DNA from: Ilyonectria destructans
Taxonomy: Eukaryota > Ascomycota > Sordariomycetes > Hypocreales > Nectriaceae
DNA length: 64,000 nt
Assembly (NCBI GenBank): GCA_020740775.1
Contig: JAHEWK010000004.1
Location: 3,348,001-3,412,000 of the forward strand
Direction: 5' to 3'
Positions 10,559 to 21,730 of the stretch are shown one piece after another (positions within the stretch are counted from its first letter, which is position 1; each line of letters begins with the position of its first letter). Made by a program: the position numbers and the translations under genes. The notes under the pieces are model-generated. The model saw only the letters and a list, made by a program, of their open reading frames with translations. It searched no databases and was not told the origin of the DNA.

Positions 10559-12262
10559 TTAGGCTGTGAGTTGTTGCAATGTGCTCAAATCTAACTTAAA
10601 ATCGAGCATGTTTTCCAAAGCTTGTTGTCGACATTCTCGATAATAATCAGTGCCCTTCCGCCACGCATAACTCTCCTTTTCCGTGCCATGGTTGAGAGAA
10701 TCAGTAAAGTAATCCTTATCCAGAATCCCTGGCAAGGTCTCCCTGGATAAATCAGCCCTTCCAACAATCATCCATCGATCGTCCGCAACATTGCGAACGA
10801 CAAACCCCACTGTGCATTCCCAAAAAGAATAGATCAGATCTCCTGGCCTTGCTTGCGGCGGCACGAATCCCATTAACCCCTGCGTTGCTAAGAACAATTT
10901 TGGTTCCGATCCTTCAGCGACTTGCGACGAATCTGGGCGATTAATGACCTCATCATTCGCGCTATTTCGATAACCGTACGAGGTTGGTGAATCTACCATT
11001 CGAATAGCACGAATATGATTTTCATCCCAAGTCAAGATAGAACGAGAATACTCTGCATTGGCTCTCCGTATTTCGACCACATTGGGATCTTTGCTGCACT
11101 CGTCTTCGATGGCAGCCCTCCATCTCTTATTCGGTTCCCAAGAAGACACGATCTCATTGTACGTAGGACCGAGACGTAAAATCTTGCCAGCAAAGGCACC
11201 CCTGGCGACAAAAGTGCGTTGAATGACCGTAGAACTGGACATACCGGCTCGATTCTCATCAATGAACCCCTCCAAAGTCTTCTGCACGAGATGGCTGAAC
11301 GAGACCAACCTCACGGATCGTTCAATTCCCTCTGCGAATTCTGTCGTGCGGTTTTTATCTGTCCAGGGTCCAAAGTCAAAATCTCTCATGAAGCAACTGG
11401 GTCGACGCGGTAGACTAGTTGACGCCTGGTGATACTCGATCAACTTTGTGTACATGTCGGAGTAGCCCATGTTGTAGTCAACTTCGATCATGAGCTGGGC
11501 AGTATCGTCGGCTATCCCGATAAGGGAAAAGACCTTGTCACGGGTCTCACGGCACTTCAAGTCGCTATAAGACTCTAGCAAAACTTCCAAACGTTGAATA
11601 TTCGAGCCCTGGTTCTTCCGCGTAGCTGTAATTAGGACGAGCCGGTCGCTAATTGGTTTGGACTCGTCGCCAATCGACAGCTTGTCATATTCATCGATGG
11701 TGAAAAATCCGGCTCCAAGGTGAAAATGGATTTCCTTTGCGAGAACAAGTTCTTGAATAGTCCAACGGCGTGACCAATACGGGCTTTTCGCAACAGCGAC
11801 GCGGTTTGCTTCGCTCCAATCCACATACCAACGGGATCTTGGAGACTCCATGTCCTTCAGTTCGTCCTTAGTGAACCGGTTTCGTGCTGGGCCGAGCCAC
11901 GCCAACACCATCGCAGCTCGTGAATAGATATATGGCATCATGTTCGCCTGATAATTGCGCTCTTCCGTATCCGCTAGGTTGATACAAAGCGCATCAACCC
12001 ATAGAACTCGTCGTGAAGGGAGATGGAAGGCCTGAAGTGCATTGTGAAGATTGGCTCCTATAAGCACCTCCTCGCCATTGACCTTGATCGGATGATCGGC
12101 TGGTCCTTCGGACCAAGCGTAGGATAGAGCCTCATATGTAGGTTTGCCGGCAAAGGTTTGGTGTTCCAACTCACAACATATCTCTCCACCGGCTGATGCG
12201 GGCAGGAGGACTAGCAAACGAATCGAATCCACCTTGGTGTCAAGTGGCTGAAAAATGGACAT
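10559..12262 (-). CDS. HET-domain protein 2, paralogue of the neighbour
   Basis: Single exon, 567 residues, minus strand, tail to tail with HET protein 1 (206 bp between stops). Domain motifs match: YEALSYAWSEGP, RVLWVDALCINLADTEERNY, AAMVLAWLGPA and PYWSRRWTIQELVLAKEI. The two proteins share their N-terminal layout (F.P....DS/ALRLLVLLP) and the very C-terminus, LDLSTLQQLT versus IDLETLQKLT, so they align over the whole length. They are clearly diverged rather than recent copies. An inverted duplication followed by divergence is the simplest reading. The role is as for the first protein: possible incompatibility or cell-death effector, untested. Confidence 0.92.
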   Translation of the reverse strand: MSIFQPLDTKVDSIRLLVLLPASAGGEICCELEHQTFAGKPTYEALSYAWSEGPADHPIKVNGEEVLIGANLHNALQAFHLPSRRVLWVDALCINLADTEERNYQANMMPYIYSRAAMVLAWLGPARNRFTKDELKDMESPRSRWYVDWSEANRVAVAKSPYWSRRWTIQELVLAKEIHFHLGAGFFTIDEYDKLSIGDESKPISDRLVLITATRKNQGSNIQRLEVLLESYSDLKCRETRDKVFSLIGIADDTAQLMIEVDYNMGYSDMYTKLIEYHQASTSLPRRPSCFMRDFDFGPWTDKNRTTEFAEGIERSVRLVSFSHLVQKTLEGFIDENRAGMSSSTVIQRTFVARGAFAGKILRLGPTYNEIVSSWEPNKRWRAAIEDECSKDPNVVEIRRANAEYSRSILTWDENHIRAIRMVDSPTSYGYRNSANDEVINRPDSSQVAEGSEPKLFLATQGLMGFVPPQARPGDLIYSFWECTVGFVVRNVADDRWMIVGRADLSRETLPGILDKDYFTDSLNHGTEKESYAWRKGTDYYRECRQQALENMLDFKLDLSTLQQLTA

Positions 12263-12741
12263 TTTCGTTCAATGGAATTTTAGTTCAATGAAGAAAGTGA
12301 CAAAGTGTCAGGGGACAGGGTCGTGGACACATTAATAGAGCACTACAACTTGGAGCTGAAACAATGAGTCGGATTCGAGTGGAAATTTGTGCACAGGGGC
12401 TAATAAGTGCCGCAAATGAACGTTGCCATCCCCGCTCAGTCTCCAGGAAATGTGTAAGATCGGTCTAATGATTGACCGCACTACCACGTAGTAGAGCACA
12501 CAAGAAAAGCCCCTGCAAAACACATAAACTCAGCATTTCATTGCACAAAGATTGGCGAATGACAGGTCAATCCACACCATGACGCGTATCGCCCGAACTG
12601 AGACGCAGAGAAGACCTTGATAATTTCTTGTTTTGTTACTGGTAATTGACTATCCAAGACCACGCTTTTGGGATAGATGGCCATCAATTAAGGTAGCCTG
12701 TGAGGTCTTGATACCTCATTGACCCAGTTTATTTACCTACG
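12263..12741. other. intergenic, no supported gene
   Basis: Lies between the start of HET protein 2 and the 3' end of the rhodopsin-domain gene. Nothing recognised beyond presumed promoter sequence. Confidence 0.4.
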
Positions 12742-14208
12742 CTAAGGTGCCACGTTCTCATCAACATCGCTGCCAGATGGTGAAATGTTCGTGACGGTGA
12801 TTTGCGTGGTGCGTGTCACATGAACACTTTTCTTGGGGTCGCGGGCGTAGTGAGAATCACGAAGTCGTTCCTGAGATTCCGACCTGTCGAGATTAGACAT
12901 GGGGGTGGCATTCTCCTCGATATTGTAGTACGAGTCTGAAGTAATGCCAGCCTTTGATAGTTGGCGAGACCCGGAACGCTGCCCGTATTTGGAATTGGTG
13001 TGCGAGGCGCTGTTGGATTTGAAGCTGATGCCAAGGGCGTCCTTGAACTTCCTCGGGAGCCCCGACTCGGCAATAATATTGGGGAGGCAGGGCATGCTGA
13101 GGATGAAGAATCCACATGTCATTTCAGCGCATGCCCAGAAGAGGAGAGGGCCAATGAAGTACATGCTGTCGGTCGTCTTGGCAAAGGTAACTGTATGAGC
13201 TAAACGAAAAAACGCTGCAATTAAGGCACTATTTGATGTTAGATATGTGGGAGAGTAGAAATGAATGATATTACTAACACTACACCAACTCCAAAGATGA
13301 CGGATACACCCAACTTCTTCTGCCAGTTCATGTGCAGACCCCAGATGATCTTTTGCGGTAGAAGCGCAATGGCAAAGTCAGTAACCACCTGCACGCTTGC
13401 TGATGACAGCATAACCTTGGGCAGGTTGTAGCATTTGCTCGGGATGTAGAATTCCCAGATGGCGTTGTGCGGGACGCATTGCATGTTTAACAAGACGATG
13501 CAGGCGACTCCCCAGACGCACTGAATCGCGATGACGATCATACAACCCCACCAAAAGGCGCTCTTGTATCTGTCAACAGGGACAAAGACTCGACACCAGT
13601 CGAGGAGGATGGCCGTCTTGATGAGGGGAAGGACCGCGGTGTAACAGCACCCATATACGAGAATGAGCTGATTATGGTGAGGTGCCCTCCTACAGAGACG
13701 CTTCGAGAGAAGTCGAGGCAGGTAGGCTCACATAAAGCGGTTTAATCAGGTCCTTATTATGGAGATTCCACGTGTGAATATAATAGCCTGGTGACCATAT
13801 CAATGCGTACGCGGCATAGGCTGTGCCCCAGTAGGCTCCCTAGGGATTGTGAGTATGGTCCATCTCGATTCGTACCGGTGGTTGCAGGATGGAACGGGCG
13901 AAAGCAGAAGGGACTACTGACGTATGCTAAGATCATCAAGACTGATGGCTATTAGTAGAGTCCCTGGTAAACATTCAACATCAATTCCGGGTAGAGACTT
14001 TACCTTCCTCGGCGCTGACTTTCCTCGCAAGCCAAAGGCGGGCGTATGCGCGAAGCAAGAGACATAACGTCGCAACCACCATACAGAAAGTTGTGACGGC
14101 CCAGGCCAGCCCGTTTCTGTTCGGAGGATGATCGAAGTTGGCTGTGACACCGGTTGGCGGTTCGAGGGCCGGTGCGGCCAGGAGTGCCTCGAGAGCTTCA
14201 GACGACAT
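12742..14208 (-). CDS. Pth11-like / rhodopsin-domain integral membrane protein (no CFEM)
   Basis: Five exons on the minus strand: 14208-14004, 13941-13922 (a 20-nt exon), 13839-13732, 13667-13279 and 13228-12742, giving 402 residues. The joined frame shows hydrophobic helices in the order of the fungal rhodopsin-like family (PF20684-type): NGLAWAVTTFCMVVATLCLL, KVSAEEVLMILAYGAYWGTA, VLPLIKTAILLDWCRVFVP, CMIVIAIQCVWGVACIVLL, VQVVTDFAIALLPQKIIWGL and FWACAEMTCGFFILSMPCLP. Seven segments are plausible. A ~130-residue polar serine-rich tail follows. There is no cysteine-rich CFEM domain before the helices. Such proteins are proposed surface sensors or signalling receptors; the ligand is unknown. 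An in-frame ATG at 14283 would add 25 residues, but 14208 fits the family better. Confidence 0.85.
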
Positions 14209-15634
14209 TGCTATGGGAAGCGAGGATCGTGGGCTACCTGACCACGACTCGGGAATTTCGTGATCGAATACTCGTAGTGTCAAACGGCGTGATCTAGTTC
14301 GAAGTGAAGGACAAAAGTTATGCAGAAACGTTGGAGACGAGCACTAAGTGGCTCGCAACGACATATATGAATTGCCGAAAACTCTTCCAAAACGCAACCC
14401 AGAGGAGAGAGCAGTCTCTTCTTTAAGCAAGTCAATCAACCTCACATTCATCGCAGGTGTCAATGGCCACGTGAAACAAGCCCGCGTCAATTGTCAAGCC
14501 TAGACCAAACGTTGTAACAATCCGCTCAGCATTATTTTGATCTTCATCGCCCCTTTTCGCCCCGGAAAAGGTAAACCATATGTGACGGACCCGTATGACG
14601 ACCAAGCGGCTGGGCCCAAAACCCGCAAATGCCGATGATCGGTGATAAGAATCAAAGTAAGCCTGCAGAAACCCGCCATACTGGGGCATTCGTACGAGTA
14701 TCGACCACAGTGGCGGAGACAAGTACGCTAGCTAACCAATCCGATTCTGGTCAGACGATAACGGCCCACCAGAAAGGTTTGAGATCCCTTCCAACCGCTT
14801 GGGTAGCAGTGACGATGCGACAAGAGTCGCAAACCTTCTAGGGCCCGCGTCTTACAGAGCACGAGACCCTATGGATCAGCGATTTTGCGGCATGCTGTTG
14901 GGCTAACATAGGCTTCTGTCCCCACTGAGGTTGCAAGCTGCTGTGGGCGGGCGGGATGTGGCCGTTGCAATGGTTACTCGGGAAGTGGGACGCGTTGCGC
15001 TAATATGTACGCGGACGACCCCATACTGCGCGGATCTTTTCCCCGGTGGAGTCTACACCATGATAGAGATGAGGATGGCTTCTATCGTGTATGAGGGATC
15101 ACGCTTCTTGGCCTCTAAAAGGTACAAACACAGGCGCAATTGCACTTAGACCGGATCATTGACGTTTCTAGGTATTATGATGAACATCTCTCAGCTAATA
15201 ACCCATCTCGTATTCTCATTCCGGATCTCATCGCTAACCGCGCTTAGTGACGTACCCTGGTCTTATGCTAGAGATTTGTTTCCAGTGCTCAACGATCAGA
15301 CCACGCCGGAAACGCAGTTTGCCTCACACGGAATAGTACCGCGGCCCCTGGTGCGCTAATCTCGAGCAGGGACAGGCATAAATCCCGGTTCCGCAAGGGG
15401 TTGACATGTCGGCAGCGCCCGTTTCCTCTGTGCCGACGCTGGCAATCGGTACGGCTGCTTCATATATGTACCCTTATGCCGTATGTCCATACAGTGCAGA
15501 TCCGAGAGCTCGCATTCTCACGTCGCTACAGCGTAGTCCCCACTCACTCACTTTGCATCATCGACACCTGAATAATGACGGCCAGTAAGCCCCCAGTTGT
15601 AGCGAACCCAACTTAAGCTCGAGTAAACTGACGC
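14209..15634. other. intergenic, no supported gene
   Basis: 1.4 kb of short unrecognised frames between divergent genes. No RNA gene or repeat recognised. Confidence 0.45.
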
Positions 15635-17919
15635 ATGAGAGCAGGCCCCAACACGCCCTCGTCGCAGGATGAGTATCCTCCGCGGGCTGACCTACGAAAA
15701 ATGCTGGACCAGCAGCCCCTGCCAGTAATTACCCCGGGAACAGTAGATGTTGATTCTATGGCCGGTGATGAGCCTACCAAGCAGGCAACCGCTGTTTTGA
15801 GCACATTCAACGCCGCTCTGGCCGCCGACAATGCTGCCGCATTAGGGGATTGTTTCCTTGCAAGCCAAGCGTACTGGAAAGATCAGCTGGCATTGACCTA
15901 CCACATGCGTACCTTTTACACACCTAGTGCCATCGCTGCTAGCTTCTTGGAGACCAAGTCACTTCGAGGTATCTCTGGAGAGCTTAAGCTGCAGGGCCCG
16001 GCCGGGTTCCTCCCGGCTACTCCGACTCTCGTAAGCGATTGATCCACATCCTCAACCATAAGTGCAAAACAAGATGTGACTGACGTCTTGCGCAATGCAG
16101 CAATTCATTGACTTTGGCTTTGTGTTCACGACTACTTCTCCCGCTGCCTCTTGCAGCGGGAGGATGTTACTCTTGCCCACCAAGACTACCGAAAACGGCA
16201 ATGAGGTTCTGCAGTGGAAAATCTGGATATTGAGCACTAGGCTCGACAATCTGGACCTCCACGCAGAGGATGAGGGTTTACTCAAGTTCCCTGTTAAGGA
16301 GTTGGAGGGACTCAAGACAATTGAGACAGACGTCTTTATTCTCGGAGGAGGAAACGCGTAAGTCATGACGAAAAAGTCGGATGCGATGCTTCATGATACC
16401 GTTGGCTGACTTTTGATACCTTCGTTCTCGCAGTGCTGTCGCCCTTGCCGCACGTCTCAAGACATTGGGCGTGGAGAGCGTCATGGCAGAGCGAAATCCC
16501 AATGTCGGCGATAACTGGGCTCTCCGCTATGACTGTATGAGGTTTCATATCCCCACGTCGTTCTGCGAGTTGCCTTATATGAGTAAGTGCATTTCAGATT
16601 TAAACATCATGCATCTATCAATACCATGTGAACAATGTCGCTATATCTTAACCAGCCGCTAACCCAAGTCCCCCCATAGCTTACGACAAAGAACTTCAAT
16701 CTCCGCACCTCCTCTCCCGAGACGAACTGGCTGAGCAAGTACGGAGATACGTATCGACGTTCAACCTCAATATTATCACCTCGGTGAAGATCCAATCGAC
16801 GACGTATAATCAGTCGGCCAAGCAGTGGGTCGTCAAGTTCGAGACACCCGCTGGACAACGTACGGCTGTTTCGAAACACATCGTCCAGGCAACTGGCATT
16901 GGATCGCAACAGGTTTACCTTCCCCCCATGGAAGACACTGGACAATACAAGGGGATCAGCATTCACTCTGCGCAGTATACCAATGCGAAGAAGTTGACTG
17001 AACAGGGAGCCAAGGTGAGTTATGATCCCGCGTCTGGAGTCAGACCACTTGAAAGCTGGCAGGATGTATTCTAATAGGGTTGTTGTTTCAGTCCGTCCTC
17101 ATCATTGGCTCGGCCAACACAGCCTTTGACGTTCTTGGGGACTGCCATGCTGCCGGGTTGCAGTCGACAATGGTTGTTCGGTCACCGACATATATTGTTC
17201 CGGTTGAATACGTTTGTGACAAGTTCAGTCTGGGGGCCTATGACTTTGGTGTCGAGGCAGCTGATAGACTCTTTTTGACCCTGCCGTCGTGTGTGGACAG
17301 TCAGTTGGGCCGGGGTCTGTTTGGACTATTCGCATCCAAGGAACCAGACCGCTACGCCGCTCTCGCCGCCAAGGGTTTCCCCGTGGTCGACAGCAGCCAC
17401 CCTGACTCAGTCTTGATGCACAACCTACTCGAGCGGGCTGGAGGTCACTATGTGGATGTAGGTGGTACCAACCTGCTCACGGAAGGCAAGGCGGACTTCA
17501 AGGCTGGTGTTGAGCCCGTCGCGTACACGGCCACGGGCCTTTGGTTCTCTGACGGCACCACTGCTGATGCGGATGCTATAGTATGGTGCACAGGATTCGC
17601 CGACAAGGACGTCCGGGACTCAGTGACCAGCATTCTTGGGGATGACGTTGATGACGGAAACAGTGTCTTCGGAGAGGCTGAGAAGAACTTGCTCGGCCCT
17701 CGCGATATCGCCAGCCGCGTCGACGCCACATGGGGTGTTGACGAGGAGGGTGAGATCCGCGGTATGTGGAAACGCCATTTGCGTCTCGACAACTACTGGG
17801 TTATGGGCGGCTACACGCAGCAGCACCGGTGGCATTCACGCACTCTGGCGCTACAGATCAAGGCTGCGCTTGAGGGCGTTTTGCCTCCAGCCTACCGGGG
17901 TGTCCCTGAGAAGAAGTAA
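15635..17919 (+). CDS. flavin-containing monooxygenase with NTF2-like N-terminal domain
   Basis: Five exons, 15635-16030, 16101-16357, 16434-16582, 16680-17014 and 17092-17919, give 654 residues. Residues ~45-200 resemble a SnoaL/NTF2-like cone (QATAVLSTFNAALAADN...). The FAD-binding motif ILGGGNAAVALAARL sits at about 212-226, with Ala where the third Gly of GxGxxG usually is. The FMO signature YKGISIHSAQY is at ~357-367, the NADPH motif VLIIGSANTAFD at ~381-392, and the late ATG-like WCTGF element follows. Such enzymes oxygenate N- or S-containing or carbonyl substrates with NADPH and O2; the substrate is unknown. The gene lies 0.9 kb from a P450 on the same strand, so a shared pathway is possible but unproven. 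Confidence 0.88.
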
Positions 17920-18809
17920 ATATTATAAAGCAGTAAGGGCTGCCTAAGAGGACACGTTAAATATGTAGTCATGTCATGGGAATAGATTAAACTAGTGACG
18001 GATCCGGTACAGTCAAATTGATCAACGTAATACTGTTCAAATTGATAATGATCGTGATGACCCTGACTTCCGGTCTTCCGGCCCTGCCCGAAGAGGGGTT
18101 ATCTGACCCCTCCTTCATGGCTGGGGTCCGAGTATCAATCTATCGGAAGTTTCCTAGTACAGGGTCTCTCTCCAGCAACTGGGAAGGAACGGTTGCTATT
18201 CTCACAACGAGTGGTACTATTGGCAGATATTTACTAAATGAAAAGTTGCCGCCCCCTTTTGACCGGTTCAGGTCAGTAAATGCCAAGACATTCGAGTCAT
18301 GAATTACGATTCATCAACCCGGACATCCTTTTGACCGCTACGTGATTTCTCTTTCTCCGCTCTGTCCTCATGCACGTCTCGGGAAATATAGACCTACCCT
18401 ATAACCGCCGGGAGCAACGCGGGGGAAAGTGGGGCCCCCTTTCTCGGCAAATGTGGATCCCGCGGCTGATGTGACCCGGTCTGCCGGAGGAATGACTGGT
18501 TGCATCATCTTGCGCAAAGCAGTACCAATCGTGGCAAGGAGGGTAAACATAATTGACAATACCGCTCCAATCACTCCTTGCCTCGATGCTCCTTGCTTCG
18601 GTGCTAGTTCCGGCATTGTGGAAAGTTGGGATGCATGCCACAGCCAACCCCGCATTGTTCGGCGATGCCACCCACACTTCGGCAGACTCGCGTGTTATTT
18701 CATGCGGGTATTAACAACTTGGGCGAAATACCTCTGCTATTTGGGTATATCTGTTGATGCTTTACCCCGATATTTCTACTGTTCTGACTCGTCATTGCAA
18801 AATACCAAC
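17920..18809. other. intergenic; upstream region of the P450
   Basis: No supported gene. Open sequence runs in frame into the P450 from 18429, but the residues before Met at 18810 do not look like a P450 membrane anchor, so it is treated as leader. Confidence 0.4.
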
Positions 18810-20804
18810 ATGAACATGATCGCCTCAAACTTGGCCCTGACGCACAATTCCATCAATGCCACGGCATTTCTTGCCGGTGTTTTCTTACATGTCTTTGTGT
18901 TCCGCTTGGGAGAATGGGACGCCGCGGCGAAGGACATAATAGCATGTTTCAGTGCACTCTACGTGACCTTGGCCGTCGGTAGCGTCGCTTACCTGCCCGT
19001 GGAAAGTCACGACTCGTGGACGGCGCTCAAGTTTATATCTACGGTTTTCTTAACCCTACTAGCCGGATTGTCTACTAGCATACTTGCATATCGCGCTTTA
19101 TTCCATCCCCTACGTCGGTTTCCTGGTCCTTTCTTGGCGCGACTATCCAGCGCCTATCCAACTTCACTGGCCTTAAAGAGATTCCATTTCTTTGAAGAAG
19201 CTCAGAAGCTGCATGCAATTTATGGTGACTACTTAAGAATTGGTAGGAGAAAGACCGTGTCCTTGAAGCTTTCCAAGGAAAGAATAAATTGCTAACCTGT
19301 TGTTCTTAAGGTCCAAACGAATTGTCTATAGTGAACCCTGAAGCAGTTCAGGCCATTCACTCGAACGCTTCCCAGTGCTCCAAGGGACCGTGGTACATTA
19401 CACAACTACCTGCTGTGTCACTTCACTCTACACGAAACCGTGCGGAGCATGCACGTAGACGCAAGGCGTGGGATCAGGGGTTCTCTTCGAAAGGTTTGCA
19501 CTCCGCTTGAACCCATCGTGGATAATATCACTGAGACTCAATAGCGCTCCGAGACTACGAGCCTCGAGTAATTTACTACACAAATCAACTGTTGACTCAG
19601 ATTGAGATCAAGGAAGGAAGACCAATCGACATTTCTAAAGAGTTTAACCTGTACAGCTTCGACATTATGGGTAATCTCGCATTTGGTAAAGATTTCAACA
19701 TGGTGAAAACCCAAGAAATGCATCCTGCGATGAATCTGCTCCACTCGAGTACTAAACTTGTCGGGATATTCAGTCATCTTTCGTGGATATTCTTAATTGC
19801 GAAGAAGATCCCGGGCTTGACAGCTGAGTATAATACGTTCGAAAAGTGGCTAGACCAGCAGGTACTTGAACGTATGGAAGTACGCGTTTCCGTTCCACAG
19901 CCAATTATACCTGCCCTAACATTGATATCAGAACGAACCCGAAATACCGGACGTGTTTTCGTGGATCTTGAAAGAATACAGATCAATATCCAATCCCACA
20001 AGACAAAACAAGCTAGACCTCCGAGGAGATGCAATGCTCATAGTCGTAGCTGGCAGGTAAGACAACACTCGATTCAAGAAAGAAACCAACTGACAAACCA
20101 AGTGATACCACCGCTGCGACCTTGACCTGTTTGTTTTTAGAACTTGCTCTCCATCCGGAGAAGTACAAAACGCTACAGGACGAGGTGGACAAGTACTTTT
20201 TAGACAAGGATGCCCCTGATCATGCATCCTTGGCCAAGCTCCCTTATTTGCAAGCGTGTATCGACGAGTCTCTCCGCATGCATCCGGCAGTGCCCTCAGG
20301 TGTGCAGAGAAAAACGCCTGCAGAAGGCCTTCAGATCGGAAAGACGTACATTCCCGGGAATGCACTTGTCCAGATCCCGTTACACACTCTCTATAAGGGT
20401 AGGGAGTGACTACCCCGAAATACCTCATGTTGTTATAGTCCACTGATGTCCGCCAGATGAGCGAGTGTTTCCACATCCCAATGAGTATATTCCCGAGCGT
20501 TGGACGTCAAGGCCGGAACTAGTCAGAGACAATTCTGTCTTTGCGCCTTTTTTGATTGGTATGTTATTAACATCTACCTTTCAACCCGAGGAGTGCTGAA
20601 ATGTTAATACCAGGTCGCTATTCATGTGTGGGAAAGCAGCTCGGGTTGATGGAAATTCGCAACGTCACTAGCCAAATCGCTCGTCGTTACAACATTTGTC
20701 TGGCTGATGATCAAAAGCCCAAGGATTTCTTTGACAAATTAGTAGACGGGTTCACTCTGACTTGCCCGAAATTGGAACTGGTATTTACGTCAAGAAAGGG
20801 TTGA
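18810..20804 (+). CDS. cytochrome P450 monooxygenase
   Basis: Seven exons, 18810-19242, 19311-19493, 19545-19879, 19932-20056, 20103-20398, 20457-20558 and 20614-20804, give 554 residues. The N-terminus has about three hydrophobic segments, the last ending at the RRFPGPF hinge. The I-helix oxygen-binding motif VAGSDTTAAT is assembled across the intron at 20057-20102. The K-helix ExxR is ESLR at ~414-417, and PERW follows. The heme loop is GRYSCVGKQLG with Cys ~496, split by the intron 20559-20613. All core P450 residues are present, so the enzyme should be functional at the ER membrane with a reductase partner. The substrate and CYP family number cannot be assigned here. The FMO upstream is the nearest possible pathway partner. 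Confidence 0.92.
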
Positions 20805-21730
20805 ATGACGGCGTACTGAGAATACTTGAACTAAATCGAGCCTTGGAATTTCATCCACAGATTGAGTTATGAAATTTGATTATCAAACGTTGGCGTTTCT
20901 CATAAGTGATACTGCTCATAAACTTCATATATGTGCTAATCTCGTAAATGCAATCTGGCAGAAAATAAATCCTATTCAAAGCGAGATTGAAGCATTGAGT
21001 TTCCATAATTACTAGATTATAAAATGCTATCTACAGCTGATTCTGAGCTTTCGGCAGTATTTAAGAAATTCAATAGAAATTGCGGGCTGACCGTCGCTGA
21101 GGCTAGCAGGCTTAGATTGTAGATTACGTCTTGCACGTTGCCTGAATCTGGAGCACCTGGATATGCCGGTCCTAGCATTTTTTTTACCTACGGTCGTATA
21201 AAAAGCCTTGTCTGATTTGTACACGAGGTTGACTAAATACCTCTGTGTGGCGTCCAAGGCGGCCTTTTGACATGGTGTGACCTTCACTGAGCCTTGTATA
21301 TTTTCGTTTAGCCTACAGGCCGTAGGCCTAATTGTTACGGCCAGCGGGCTATTGCCTGGAGGGCTGCGCCTCAATCTTGTCTCAGCCCCCACCGCCGAGG
21401 CACAGCTTCGAGTCATGTAACACACCATTTCAATCTGCATGTAAGAAACAGGATGGCCGTCTTGCCAAGGAGGCCTTCCTATTGGCTCAGTTGTATCTTT
21501 CCCACGTAGCCTACTAGAGAACCTATCAAATGACAAGGGGACACGCTTTGGTGTATGCACCTAAGTTAAGCCCAAGTAGCTCCGAAAGCGGCTGTGCAAA
21601 TCCGCTCCAGCCGCAATGCACGCCCGCATGGGCTGATTTGATTTGTGTCATCTTTTCCCTCAGATCACAGGATTCAAATACACCCCTCAACTCTCTGGTT
21701 TACGACACATGCAGCGTCAGTTATGTTGAA
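20805..21730. other. intergenic, AT-rich in its first part
   Basis: Contains an AT-rich stretch (about 20820-21020) after the P450 and the presumed promoter of the NLR gene. No gene recognised. Confidence 0.4.

Noticed and set aside
18429..18809. Open frame extending the P450 N-terminus
   Set aside because: Residues lack a membrane anchor pattern; the Met at 18810 precedes the hydrophobic segments directly.
1..20804. A single biosynthetic gene cluster linking FAD monooxygenase, acyltransferase, FMO and P450
   Set aside because: No polyketide, peptide or terpene synthase, transporter or cluster regulator lies among them, and unrelated HET and wall genes intervene.
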